The translations under genes were made by a program, and so were the position numbers. Source: JALQUL01 sp964556425 (GTDB lineage Bacteria > Pseudomonadota > Gammaproteobacteria > Burkholderiales > Burkholderiaceae_C). From it: a stretch of DNA of 21,536 nt. Under the pieces are notes generated by a model. That model worked only from the letters and a program-made list of their open reading frames with translations. It was not told the DNA's origin and searched no databases. The stretch is from assembly GCA_964556425.1 (NCBI GenBank), contig CAZKWC010000052.1:1-21536 (forward strand). Reading direction: 5' to 3'. Of this stretch, positions 14,534-21,536 are shown piece by piece. Every line of letters begins with the position of its first letter. Position 1 is the stretch's first letter.

Positions 14534-16258
14534 TTAGCGCATGATTTTTTTATAGACTAAAAACTCTTCGTTGTTATCGGATGGCCGTCTTAAATTGGCA
14601 ATCAGTTGCCAATCTTTAGAGGGTGAAGAAGTCATCTCTGGATAGAATGAGTTACTTCGAACCCACCAGTTACACGTATTATTTTTAGGGTCCGAAAATT
14701 CAATAATTGGATTAGTGCTGTAATATTGTAGGGCAGATACTTGTGCTAAATCGACCTCACTGACATAGATACAGGGTGTAATACCAATGGTCTGGTTGAC
14801 TTGTTTCATTAAAGGTTGATAACTTCTTGCAAAATCAAATACAGGTAACCACAGGGTCATAAGTAGTAACCAAGATAAAATAGTCCCACCTGCTGGAATT
14901 ACCATACTTTTCCAAATTGAGTTGCGGTGTTGACTAATTCGCCAGCGAACTAATAAGATCCAAGCTAGAGTTCCTATTACCGCTAAAATAAATAAAACCC
15001 AAGAAAACTCATAGTTAAAACCAGGCAAGAGTTTTTTAACATTACGGGCTGGTTGTTCTGGCAAGCCAGTCATCATGGCTAGCCACATGACCCAAATAAT
15101 AAGTGTTACGATTGAAAAAAATAATAATATGAGCCAATCAACTAATGCAGAAATTCTTCGTTTTAAAGTGGGCAAGGCAAATGCACTTAGAGTTGCCAAA
15201 CCAGGCAAGGCGATAATTAAAATATTGTCAGAAGCATGGGTAATCAAAAGCTGTAAAGTGGCAATAAAAATAAAGCAGAGTGGCCATGCAATATGTCGAT
15301 TTTTTAAGTGATAACGCCAATGCCATAAGGTCCACAATACCATTGGCCACAAAGGCCACGTGTACCATAACAAAAGACGATTTATTTTTTGCAGTGCAGA
15401 AAAATTAAAGCCGTTAAATGTTAAATAAGATCTGAATAAATCAAGCTGCCATGCAATAATTGCGACGGCTACGGTGGATACTAAAACAAACCCAACTTTG
15501 ATCGTGTTGGTTTTAAATTCTGGATTGGGTCCTTGAATCGAGAGCATTTGAGTTATTAATGACCAAATACCAATTACTGCTGCAGAAACCCCTAAAAACA
15601 GTGTAGTGGTAGGTGCACCACTAAGCGACAAACCTATTACACCCAATAAAAAACCAATGGCCGGTAGATAATCACGATGAGTCAAGGCCGCACACGACGA
15701 GAAAATAAGAGTTGCAAAAAAAAGTTGTGTGACTGCAGGACCTACTTCATGAGATACTTGTGCAAGGCCAATACAGGCCATAAACGCTAAGCTGCTGGCA
15801 TCTGCTATTGCTTTGGCATATTCTTTTGGTGTTGCTTCGCCACCAAACGCAAATGGTACCGGTTGGGCATGGCGACTCAGTGCTAAATAATAAACCCCAT
15901 ACCACGATAATGAAATGGCACCCACAAGCATGAGAATAAAGGGAATTTTTGCTGCCAGTTCAGGTCCAATTATCCAAGCAAAACTTTGTATAGACAAAGC
16001 TCCTAGCCAAAATGGCAGAAGTGCACTAGTGTCTGCAAGTCGCCCTAAGACATTAGGTTCAAGCCAGTCACTGGTATGAGTCGCTAAAGCCTGCATGATT
16101 CCAAAATTGGATATATCGTAAGATTTCCAGGGCGATCGGCCCAAGAATCCGGCTAAAACATATATCAGCGTTAATACCAAAAGTGTATAACGAGGAAGTC
16201 TTCTAGCTCCTACCTTTGAAACAATGGCTGGAGTGGGGCGCAGGCGTTGATGTGTCAA
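14534..16258 (-). CDS. Polytopic membrane protein, probable GT-C/PMT (ArnT)-like glycosyltransferase
   Basis: A 574-residue protein with about 13 predicted membrane segments between residues 24 and 470 (for example 24-40, 105-126, 152-170, 217-239, 372-397, 453-470) and a soluble C-terminal part of about 100 residues, probably periplasmic. The overall plan, with the first loop after TM1 carrying an acidic motif (WKSYDISNFG, D48), resembles lipid-linked-sugar glycosyltransferases of the PMT/ArnT type. I see no diagnostic motif that fixes donor or acceptor, so the function is tentative. The first possible start is TTG at 16256-16258, without a ribosome-binding site, and the next ATG is at residue 55, so the true N-terminus is uncertain. 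It lies downstream of rpmE2 on the same strand, but a strong terminator stands between them. Confidence 0.7.
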   Translation of the reverse strand: MTHQRLRPTPAIVSKVGARRLPRYTLLVLTLIYVLAGFLGRSPWKSYDISNFGIMQALATHTSDWLEPNVLGRLADTSALLPFWLGALSIQSFAWIIGPELAAKIPFILMLVGAISLSWYGVYYLALSRHAQPVPFAFGGEATPKEYAKAIADASSLAFMACIGLAQVSHEVGPAVTQLFFATLIFSSCAALTHRDYLPAIGFLLGVIGLSLSGAPTTTLFLGVSAAVIGIWSLITQMLSIQGPNPEFKTNTIKVGFVLVSTVAVAIIAWQLDLFRSYLTFNGFNFSALQKINRLLLWYTWPLWPMVLWTLWHWRYHLKNRHIAWPLCFIFIATLQLLITHASDNILIIALPGLATLSAFALPTLKRRISALVDWLILLFFSIVTLIIWVMWLAMMTGLPEQPARNVKKLLPGFNYEFSWVLFILAVIGTLAWILLVRWRISQHRNSIWKSMVIPAGGTILSWLLLMTLWLPVFDFARSYQPLMKQVNQTIGITPCIYVSEVDLAQVSALQYYSTNPIIEFSDPKNNTCNWWVRSNSFYPEMTSSPSKDWQLIANLRRPSDNNEEFLVYKKIMR

Positions 16259-16282
16259 GGTAATACAGGGATGTAATTAAGT

Positions 16283-16313
16283 AAAAAAAAAGCAGATCGA
16301 AATATCGACCTGC
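16283..16313 (-). terminator. Intrinsic terminator downstream of rpmE2 (leftward)
   Basis: Read on the minus strand: GCAGGTCGA, loop TATT, TCGATCTGC (a 9-bp stem with one G-U pair), then nine T. On the plus strand the T run is the A run at 16283-16291 and the stem arms are 16292-16300 and 16305-16313. It should end rpmE2 transcripts only 25 bases before the putative TTG start of the next leftward gene. Confidence 0.9.
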
Positions 16314-16388
16314 CTATTATAGTGAAGTAAGTTTCAGCGTATTGGCTTTTGAATAAAAGCTAATTAACTGAAGATTTAATGCACAATA

Positions 16389-16646
16389 TTATTTAACTGC
16401 TGTTTTACCGAAACGGTTACGGAATTTCTCAACACGGCCACCCATGTTGTCAACAGATTTTTGTGTGCCAGTGTAGAAAGGATGTGACTCGCTAGAGGTA
16501 TCTAGTTTGTACAACGGTAATTCGCGACCGTCTTCCATTTTGATGGTTTCTTTGGTGTTAACACATGAACGTGTTACAAATTTAAAGTTGTTAGACAAGT
16601 CAACGAAACAAACTTCGCGATAGTCTGGGTGAATTCCTTCTTTCAT
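16389..16646 (-). CDS. rpmE2: Ribosomal protein L31, type B (zinc-independent)
   Basis: Large-subunit ribosomal protein of 85 residues. The N-terminus MKEGIHPDYRE, the central SESHPFYTG and the C-terminal GRVEKFRNRFG are characteristic of L31. It has the extra internal loop of the type-B form and no CxxC zinc ribbon; its two cysteines (C13, C28) are single. The start at ATG 16644-16646 has a good AAGGAA ribosome-binding site on the minus strand. It is followed by its own terminator at 16283-16313. This core gene marks the region as chromosomal. Confidence 0.97.
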   Translation of the reverse strand: MKEGIHPDYREVCFVDLSNNFKFVTRSCVNTKETIKMEDGRELPLYKLDTSSESHPFYTGTQKSVDNMGGRVEKFRNRFGKTAVK

Positions 16647-17458
16647 ACCAATTCCTTTTAGATTAAGGCAGCCACATTGCGCAGATTACTATTTTCTTAG
16701 GTTGTTATTAAAAAAACTTATTTATTTGCTTCTTTACAATCTAACCCTGCAATGCACTTTCCATGAAGACTTAGATTATTGCATATTTTGCCAACTTATT
16801 CAAGTCGTTGACGGTAAAAAATACAAGTGTATAAAGTCTTTATCGGGTTTTGTAGAAAAATAATCGCAAGGATTTTTATTTTTTGAAATTCTATCTGTTT
16901 TTGCATAATTATGGAGGGGGCTTGAGATCATTTTTTCGGTCTGATTGACGATTTCATCTCAGGTATTAGGTGGTAAAGGTTCATACGTACATTCATAAAA
17001 TTTTTAGAAATAGTATTTAAATCAATAATTTGAAAAAAATGAAGTAAAAATTAATAATTGCTTATAAAAAAATATTGTTATTAATTAATTTATTTCGGTT
17101 TACCCCTTGTAAAGACCACTGCTTGCTGGTTAGAATCTTAAAAAAGGGGCTGGGTACCATAGGCTTAATGATGCGTGGTGGATTTAAATATTCAATTTTC
17201 AGTTGTGAAAATTGATTCAAAATACAATTTTTGGATGTAAAAATGTAGCTCCATATTAAAGTCAGTGAGATAGTTAATGTGGTTAAGCGCTATAAATAGT
17301 GAATAATGTCGTGCTTATGTGAGTTAAGAGATGAGTCTCGAAGTGGCAAGTTTGTGTAACTAGTTTTCACTTTGGTATTTCTAGTTTGATCTATTGCTGT
17401 TTTGAAAATTGAAGCAAGTAATAAATAGTAGGGTTTTAATAAATACAAGGAGAGACAA
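16647..17458. other. Intergenic region of about 810 bp without a recognisable gene
   Basis: Separates the divergent rpmE2 and YeeE-family genes. No open frame looks protein-like in either direction; the longest are a few tens of codons of AT-rich sequence. The stretch about 16981-17100 is extremely AT-rich. It contains a nested inverted-repeat structure around 17103-17149 and a perfect 10-bp hairpin at 17192-17215. Promoters for both flanking genes must lie here, but I could not choose a convincing sigma-70 pair for either. Confidence 0.6.
17192..17215. repeat. Perfect inverted repeat upstream of the YeeE-family genes
   Basis: TCAATTTTCA (17192-17201), loop GTTG, TGAAAATTGA (17206-17215): a perfect 10-bp dyad. 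It is not followed by a T run, so it is not a typical terminator. It lies about 245 bases before the YeeE gene and could be an operator for an unlinked regulator or simply an RNA hairpin. Confidence 0.5.
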
Positions 17459-17908
17459 ATGATTGAAATTGCTTGGAGTGACTTTACCCCTTACAGAGCC
17501 ATGGCGGGAGGTGTATTAATTGGCCTTTCGGCAGCCGGTCTAATTTTGTTAAATGGCAAAATTTTGGGTGTAAGTAGCATATTTGGAGGCTTATTAAAAC
17601 CGGCTCATCAGCGACCAGGCTGGGGCTTGGTATTTTTAATAGGGATGTTGCTTGCCCCTTGGGTCTATCAGTTATGCCTGCCTATGGGTTTGCCTCTGCC
17701 AGCATTTGAGCTCAAAACCAGTACCAGTGTTTTAATTGCTGCTGGTCTTTTAGTCGGCTACGGTACCACTTTAGGTTCTGGTTGTACGAGCGGACACGGT
17801 GTTTGTGGTTTATCTCGATTGTCCATTCGCTCTGTGGTGGCAACGCTTATGTTTATGGCATACGGTTTCTTAACCGTTTATTTAGTCCGTCATGTTTTCT
17901 CTAACTAA
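17459..17908 (+). CDS. YeeE/YedE-family membrane protein, first half-size subunit (sulfur-compound transport)
   Basis: A 149-residue integral membrane protein with about four hydrophobic segments (about 14-32, 54-72, 90-106, 122-145). The motif GSGCTSGHGVCGLSRLS from residue 107, with C109 and C116, is the signature of the YeeE/YedE (TsuA-like) family. Members of that family import thiosulfate or handle related sulfur species through conserved cysteines. Full-length members carry two such halves in one chain; here they are split into adjacent genes, as in PmpA/PmpB-type pairs. AAGGAGA at 17447-17453 gives a strong start. The substrate is inferred from the family only. Confidence 0.88.
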   Translation: MIEIAWSDFTPYRAMAGGVLIGLSAAGLILLNGKILGVSSIFGGLLKPAHQRPGWGLVFLIGMLLAPWVYQLCLPMGLPLPAFELKTSTSVLIAAGLLVGYGTTLGSGCTSGHGVCGLSRLSIRSVVATLMFMAYGFLTVYLVRHVFSN

Positions 17909-17923
17909 TACAGAATATAAAAA

Positions 17924-18367
17924 ATGAATACGAATAAATTCGCTAAAATTTCTGAATTTTTGTTGGGCTTGTTATTTGGTTTGGGCCTCATTCTTTCTGG
18001 AATGACAAATCCAAGCAAAGTGCAGAATTTTCTAGATATAGCAGGTCCTTGGGATCCTTCTTTAGCCTTAGTTATGGGCGGGGCGATTGCAGTGGGTATT
18101 TTTGCATTTTCAATTGCAAAACGCAAAACACAGTCAATACTTGGCGGAACAATGGATTGGCCAAGTCAAACCAAAATTACTTACCGTTTGTGTATTGGCT
18201 CCGCAATGTTTGGAGTGGGTTGGGGTTTGGGTGGTTTTTGCCCTGGTCCAGCTTTGGTAGCAATGGCGAGTGGTGCAAAAGAAGCCATGATTTTTGTGGC
18301 TGCGATGTTAGTGGGGTCGTTTTTATGCCAGTTGCGCGATAAGTTAAAGACTAAAATCAGCCCTTAG
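17924..18367 (+). CDS. YeeE/YedE-family (DUF6691-like) membrane protein, second half-size subunit
   Basis: A 147-residue membrane protein that complements the preceding gene. It has the family elements GMTNPSKVQNFLD (residues 26-38) and GLGGFCPGPALV (about 101-112, C106), and about four membrane segments. With the upstream protein it probably makes one two-subunit sulfur-compound transporter in the inner membrane. It starts 15 bases after the upstream stop with no clear ribosome-binding site (an A/T-rich leader), so translational coupling is plausible. A SulP transporter gene follows after 27 bases, suggesting a three-gene operon. Confidence 0.87.
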   Translation: MNTNKFAKISEFLLGLLFGLGLILSGMTNPSKVQNFLDIAGPWDPSLALVMGGAIAVGIFAFSIAKRKTQSILGGTMDWPSQTKITYRLCIGSAMFGVGWGLGGFCPGPALVAMASGAKEAMIFVAAMLVGSFLCQLRDKLKTKISP

Positions 18368-18394
18368 ACTTTAACTTCACTTTTTTAGGGCATT

Positions 18395-20164
18395 ATGATT
18401 CTAAACCGACCAATTTTTGTAATGCCCAAATGGTTAAAAAACTACCAGAAATCAAATTTTTTGGATGATTGTTTCGCAGGCGTAATAGCTACGGTTTTGT
18501 TAGTACCACAAAACCTAGCTTATGCAATGCTGGCAGGTTTACCACCAGAAATGGGACTTTATGCCACTATTTTTCCGTTAATAATTTATGCTTGGTTAGG
18601 AACTAGCCAAACTTTGGCAGTTGGTCCTGTGGCGGTAGCCTCATTAATGACTACTACCAGTCTAGCTGGTGTCGCCATGGTGGCTAGTCCGCAGTATATT
18701 GGTTTGGCAATGGGTTTGTGTTTTTTATCGGGCTTAATGCTGGCTATATTTGGTTTATTTCGTCTTGGATTTTTATCTAATTTCTTAAGTCAACCCGTTT
18801 TAAGCGGTTTTACTTCTGGAGCTGCGACATTAATTGCCCTAAGCCAAATTAATCCTTTGTTGGGTTTAACATTTTCTAGTAATGGCACCCTAGATTTCTT
18901 GATTCAGTTGATTCAACATATTCATAGTTTTAATTTTTATACCAGTTTAATTGGTTTGCTGGCATTGCTTGGGTTATGGTTTTCTAAAAAATACCTATAT
19001 TTAGTTTTTAATCGTTTAGGTTTGTCTTATAAGAAGGCTGATTTATCTGCCAAATTAGTCCCTTTATTGGTTTTATTTTTAGCTAGTTTGGTGGTAGCTG
19101 TATTTCACTTTAATACACAACATCAAGTCAAAATTGTAGGTCAATTACCAGAAGGTTTAAGTCCTTTTTATTGGCCTTTGACTGCATTTTCACAGATTCA
19201 AACCCTTTGGTTGCCTGCTTTATTAATCGCTTTAGTGGGTTTTGTTCAATCGGTATCGGTTGCCAAAGCACTGGCTTTAAGACGTAACGAAGAGATTAAT
19301 GCGAATCAGGAGCTATTGGCTTTGGGTGTTTCAAATATGGCCAGCGCTGTTACTGGTGGTTATTCGGTGATGGGTGGATTTGCTCGATCGGCAGTTAATT
19401 TTTCTGCTGGGGCCAAAACACAAATGGCAGGAATAGTGGCAGCGCTATTCATGATAATGATATTGTTGGGTTTAACCAATTGGTTTTATTTTATGCCACA
19501 AGCAGTGCTAGCGGCCACCATTATGGTTTCCATTACCAGCATGATTGATACCGATACTCTTAAAAAAGCTTGGCAGTATGACAAGGCTGATGCATTTGCA
19601 CTTATTATTACCTTTTTTGGTGTGCTTTTTTGGGGGGTACAGCAAGGCATTGTGCTTGGCGTTGCTTTATCGCTTGGCGTGATGGTGTGGCGCAGTAGCA
19701 GGCCTCATATGGCGGTGGTGGGTCGTGTGGCCGGTACCGAACATTACCGTAACATTGATAGGTTTAAAGTTGAAACCCAAGAAGGTTTAATTGCATTAAG
19801 AGTGGACGAAAGCCTTTATTTTGCTAATGCGAGTGCGCTTGAAGAAAAAGTTTGGGGATTGTTAAATCAATATTCGAATACCCGTTATGTCGTACTGATT
19901 TTTTCAGCCGTTAATGCGATTGATGCCACCGCATTAACGACTCTTAATAAAATAGATTTTAACTTGCAACAACGTAATGTTGAACTTTGGTTAGCTGAGG
20001 TTAAGGGCCCAGTGATGGACAAATTAATTTTGACTGAGTTGGGCAAAAAATTGAACCGCGATAGAGTATTTCTGAGCACTCATTTGGCTTTTTTGGCTGC
20101 TAAGCAAAAATATGATGACAAAGATCAAAACAAGGACTTTAGTAGTTTTGATCCTAGGGTTTGA
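18395..20164 (+). CDS. SulP/SLC26-family anion transporter with C-terminal STAS domain
   Basis: A 589-residue inner-membrane transporter for an inorganic or organic anion, plausibly sulfate. The SLC26 signature is seen near the N-terminus (VPQNLAYAMLAGLPPEMGLYA region, about 37-57). Further family segments are QPVLSGFTSG (about 132-141) and a conserved NEEINANQELLALGVSN-like stretch (about 297-313) before TGGYSVMGGFARSAVN. A cytoplasmic STAS domain lies at about 450-565, with the AIDATALTTL loop. The start is ATG 18395 with AGGG close upstream; Met10 (18422) is an alternative. Linkage to the YeeE pair suggests a sulfur-related role; bicarbonate or dicarboxylates, known for other SulP proteins, cannot be excluded. 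The stop lies 16 bases before the second gap. Confidence 0.9.
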   Translation: MILNRPIFVMPKWLKNYQKSNFLDDCFAGVIATVLLVPQNLAYAMLAGLPPEMGLYATIFPLIIYAWLGTSQTLAVGPVAVASLMTTTSLAGVAMVASPQYIGLAMGLCFLSGLMLAIFGLFRLGFLSNFLSQPVLSGFTSGAATLIALSQINPLLGLTFSSNGTLDFLIQLIQHIHSFNFYTSLIGLLALLGLWFSKKYLYLVFNRLGLSYKKADLSAKLVPLLVLFLASLVVAVFHFNTQHQVKIVGQLPEGLSPFYWPLTAFSQIQTLWLPALLIALVGFVQSVSVAKALALRRNEEINANQELLALGVSNMASAVTGGYSVMGGFARSAVNFSAGAKTQMAGIVAALFMIMILLGLTNWFYFMPQAVLAATIMVSITSMIDTDTLKKAWQYDKADAFALIITFFGVLFWGVQQGIVLGVALSLGVMVWRSSRPHMAVVGRVAGTEHYRNIDRFKVETQEGLIALRVDESLYFANASALEEKVWGLLNQYSNTRYVVLIFSAVNAIDATALTTLNKIDFNLQQRNVELWLAEVKGPVMDKLILTELGKKLNRDRVFLSTHLAFLAAKQKYDDKDQNKDFSSFDPRV

Positions 20165-20180
20165 ATTGCTTATTGTGAAT

Positions 20181-20280
20181 NNNNNNNNNNNNNNNNNNNN
20201 NNNNNNNNNNNNNNNNNNNNNNNNNNNNNNNNNNNNNNNNNNNNNNNNNNNNNNNNNNNNNNNNNNNNNNNNNNNNNNNN
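20181..20280. other. Assembly gap (100 N) downstream of the SulP gene
   Basis: Exactly 100 undetermined bases, a placeholder of unknown true length. The terminator of the sulfur-transport genes, and possibly additional genes, may be hidden here. Confidence 0.97.
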
Positions 20281-20349
20281 GTGAATGATTGTGTTGAAAT
20301 TAAAGTTAAAAGTTTGAAATCTATATTTTTGCCCATTTCAAAGTCAGCT

Positions 20350-20378
20350 TTGCAAATTGTTACAGTTTAAGTTACAAT
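20350..20378 (+). promoter_or_regulatory. Sigma-70-type promoter for the riboswitch-terC transcript
   Basis: TTGCAA (20350-20355) and TACAAT (20373-20378) are separated by 17 bases, matching TTGACA/TATAAT at 4 and 5 of 6 positions. The predicted start, near 20385, falls just before the first conserved block of the manganese riboswitch. That agreement supports both calls. Confidence 0.7.
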
Positions 20379-20380
20379 AA

Positions 20381-20486
20381 ATGCAGAAGGGGAGTAGCCT
20401 GCAACTACAGTTTTAGCAATTGGGTTGCAAAGTCATCGTCAACACGTGCATTGTGTTCAAAACAATAATCCGGTGGCTTTGGTATT
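20381..20486 (+). ncRNA. yybP-ykoY manganese riboswitch
   Basis: Both diagnostic blocks of the yybP-ykoY aptamer are present in order. The first loop is AAGGGGAGTAGC (20387-20398). The second is CAAAGTCATCGTCAA (20428-20442), followed by the 3' block CCGGTGGCTTTGG (20470-20482). Between them TGCAAC (20400-20405) pairs with GTTGCA (20424-20429), and AACAC (20441-20445) pairs with GTGTT (20453-20457) in the variable arm. It sits in the leader of a TerC-family gene, the classic partner of this Mn2+-sensing RNA (as with alx and ykoY). A possible weak terminator hairpin (GCTTT 20476-20480 / AGAGC 20491-20495, then a T-rich run) shares its 5' arm with the aptamer's 3' block. That would make this an ON switch at high Mn2+; this mechanism is inferred. 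Confidence 0.9.
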
Positions 20487-20679
20487 GAAAAGAGCTTTTT
20501 AATTTTGCTTGCAATTTTTTTGGTTCACAATATTTGGCAAGACCTTCGTCTTAAATGCCACATTGGTTCTTTAAGCGAAGCTCAAAGTAAAAAATGATTC
20601 CCCTCATCCCTTGCACTTTGTCCCTTTCAACGCTTTTCCCTCTGTTTACGTTTTAGTTTTTCAAAGAAAGTATTGAATC
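20487..20679 (+). promoter_or_regulatory. Long terC leader downstream of the riboswitch aptamer
   Basis: About 190 untranslated bases between aptamer and start codon. It holds the T-rich segment at 20496-20506 and a hairpin TGGCA-AGAC / GTCT...TGCCA (arms 20535-20543 and 20548-20560, loop CTTC). A pyrimidine-rich tract follows (about 20597-20650) whose CCCCT could pair with the AGGGG of the aptamer. Only a weak purine stretch (AAAGAAAG) precedes the ATG, so translational control is conceivable. No gene is seen here. Confidence 0.5.
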
Positions 20680-21369
20680 ATGGAATTTTTATCCGCCAAT
20701 TGGTGGTCTGCTTTATTAGCAATTGTTTTAATTGACTTGGTTTTAGCTGGCGATAACGCTATTGTGATTGCGATGGTAGCTAGAAGCTTACCTCCAGAAT
20801 TGCAGAAAAAAGCAATTATGTGGGGGACTGTTGGTGCAATTGTAGTTCGTTCACTTATGACATTGGTAGCGGTTTGGCTTCTTAAAATACCTGGCCTAAA
20901 ATTAGCCGGTGGTCTAGGTTTATTATGGATTGCTTACCAATTATTAGCCGACCAAGGCGATGGTGATGAGCATGGTGCTCCTGCAGCGACTTTTTTTGCA
21001 GCCATGAAAACTATTGTGATTGCAGATGCCTTGATGGGAATTGATAACGTATTAGCCGTAGCTGGTGCTTCACATGGTGCTATGGATTTGGTTGTTTTAG
21101 GTTTGTTAATTAGTATTCCAATTGTAGTTTTTGGTAGTACCGTGGTGTTAAAGCTTTTAGAGCGTTTCCCAGTGATTATTTATATTGGTTCTGCAGTGTT
21201 AGCTATTACCGCAGCAAAAATGATTATTGAGGAAAAAATTCTAACCGGCTATATTCCAACTGATGCATGGTTTACCTACGGATTTTATGTAATCTGTATT
21301 ATTGGTGTATTGGGTTTAGGCAGATTAGCTCAAAAAAGACAAGCTAAAGAAGAAGCAGCTAATTCATAA
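20680..21369 (+). CDS. TerC-family integral membrane protein, probable Mn2+ exporter (YkoY/Alx/YjbE-like)
   Basis: A 229-residue protein with about seven membrane segments. Two family signatures mark the internal repeat: LAGDNAIVIA (D25, N26) and MGIDNVLAVAG (D122, N123), whose acidic residues are thought to bind the metal in the membrane. An acidic/His loop (DQGDGDEHG, about 91-99) joins the halves. Proteins of this group, when controlled by yybP-ykoY, export manganese or help to metallate secreted enzymes. The upstream riboswitch makes manganese the best guess over tellurite resistance, despite the family name. It is followed by a strong terminator, so it is probably monocistronic. Confidence 0.93.
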   Translation: MEFLSANWWSALLAIVLIDLVLAGDNAIVIAMVARSLPPELQKKAIMWGTVGAIVVRSLMTLVAVWLLKIPGLKLAGGLGLLWIAYQLLADQGDGDEHGAPAATFFAAMKTIVIADALMGIDNVLAVAGASHGAMDLVVLGLLISIPIVVFGSTVVLKLLERFPVIIYIGSAVLAITAAKMIIEEKILTGYIPTDAWFTYGFYVICIIGVLGLGRLAQKRQAKEEAANS

Positions 21370-21393
21370 TTAAATAGCTGAGTGTTAATTATT

Positions 21394-21419
21394 AAAAGCC
21401 CACTTAGGTGGGCTTTTTT
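21394..21419. terminator. Intrinsic terminator after terC
   Basis: AAAAGCCCAC, loop TTAG, GTGGGCTTTTTT: a perfect G+C-rich 6-bp core (GCCCAC 21398-21403 / GTGGGC 21408-21413) extended by A/T pairs and ending in a T run. The preceding A run makes it potentially bidirectional. The remaining bases up to 21536 contain no gene that I can recognise. Confidence 0.93.
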
Positions 21420-21536
21420 ATTGAAATTTAGATTTGTCATAATATTAATGAGGGAACAAAGGTGCTCTCAAACGCATGTAAAAAGAGTTTGATTGAGAGT
21501 CTTTGATTCAAATAAGGGATGAAATTTTTTTAGCTT

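Noticed and set aside
16647..17458. CRISPR array, tRNA or insertion-sequence end in the long intergenic region
   Set aside because: No regularly spaced repeats, no cloverleaf-like arrangement and no paired terminal repeats with target duplication were found on reading.
20154..20336. Leftward open frame spanning the second gap
   Set aside because: Most of it is N; the determined ends are not protein-like.
21465..21499. Inverted repeat CTCTCAA / TTGAGAG near the right end
   Set aside because: Only 7 bp with a long loop and no T run directly after; could be chance in this AT-rich sequence.

Overview
The window is a well-ordered piece of bacterial chromosome, AT-rich throughout (roughly 40% G+C by eye, not computed). 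It most likely comes from a betaproteobacterium of the Burkholderiales type. That view rests on the long (314-residue) catechol 2,3-dioxygenase form, the zinc-free L31 type-B protein starting MKEGIHPDYRE, and the rpmE2 / PMT-like membrane protein neighbourhood. The taxonomic call is an inference from remembered family members, not a search. Two runs of exactly 100 N (11041-11140, 20181-20280) are scaffold gaps.

Region 1 (15-14471) is a complete phenol-degradation cluster with the same gene order as the archetypal dmp operon of Pseudomonas CF600. A DmpR/PoxR-type phenol-sensing sigma-54 activator is transcribed leftward. The divergent intergenic region holds two 20-bp inverted repeats exactly 40 bp apart (candidate activator sites) and a textbook -24/-12 promoter. 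Rightward follow dmpK, the multicomponent phenol hydroxylase genes dmpLMNOP, the ferredoxin dmpQ that maintains the dioxygenase, the catechol 2,3-dioxygenase dmpB, and the complete lower meta pathway dmpCDEFGHI. Phenol becomes catechol (LMNOP, helped by K), then 2-hydroxymuconic semialdehyde (B, kept active by Q). The semialdehyde is handled either by the hydrolytic branch (D) or by the dehydrogenase branch (C, I, H). Both converge on 2-hydroxypenta-2,4-dienoate, which E, G and F turn into pyruvate and acetyl-CoA. dmpE is interrupted by the first gap, whose true size should be near 227 bases. A strong hairpin terminator closes the operon.

Region 2 (14534-16646, leftward) holds a large polytopic membrane protein resembling GT-C/PMT glycosyltransferases and the ribosomal protein gene rpmE2, with a strong leftward terminator between them. 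Region 3 (16647-17458) is about 800 bp without a convincing gene, very AT-rich, with some inverted repeats.

Region 4 (17459-20164, rightward) is a probable sulfur-transport cassette: two half-size YeeE/YedE-family membrane proteins and a SulP/SLC26 anion transporter with a C-terminal STAS domain. Region 5 (20281-21419) holds a sigma-70-like promoter, a convincing yybP-ykoY manganese riboswitch, a TerC-family metal exporter gene and a strong terminator.

I see no insertion sequence, integrase, tRNA, rRNA or CRISPR array. The protein-coding content consists of recognisable families. The less ordinary material is regulatory or structural: the riboswitch, a terminator whose loop is perfectly complementary to upstream sequence, a stacked stem-loop region between dmpB and dmpC, and the empty AT-rich interval.
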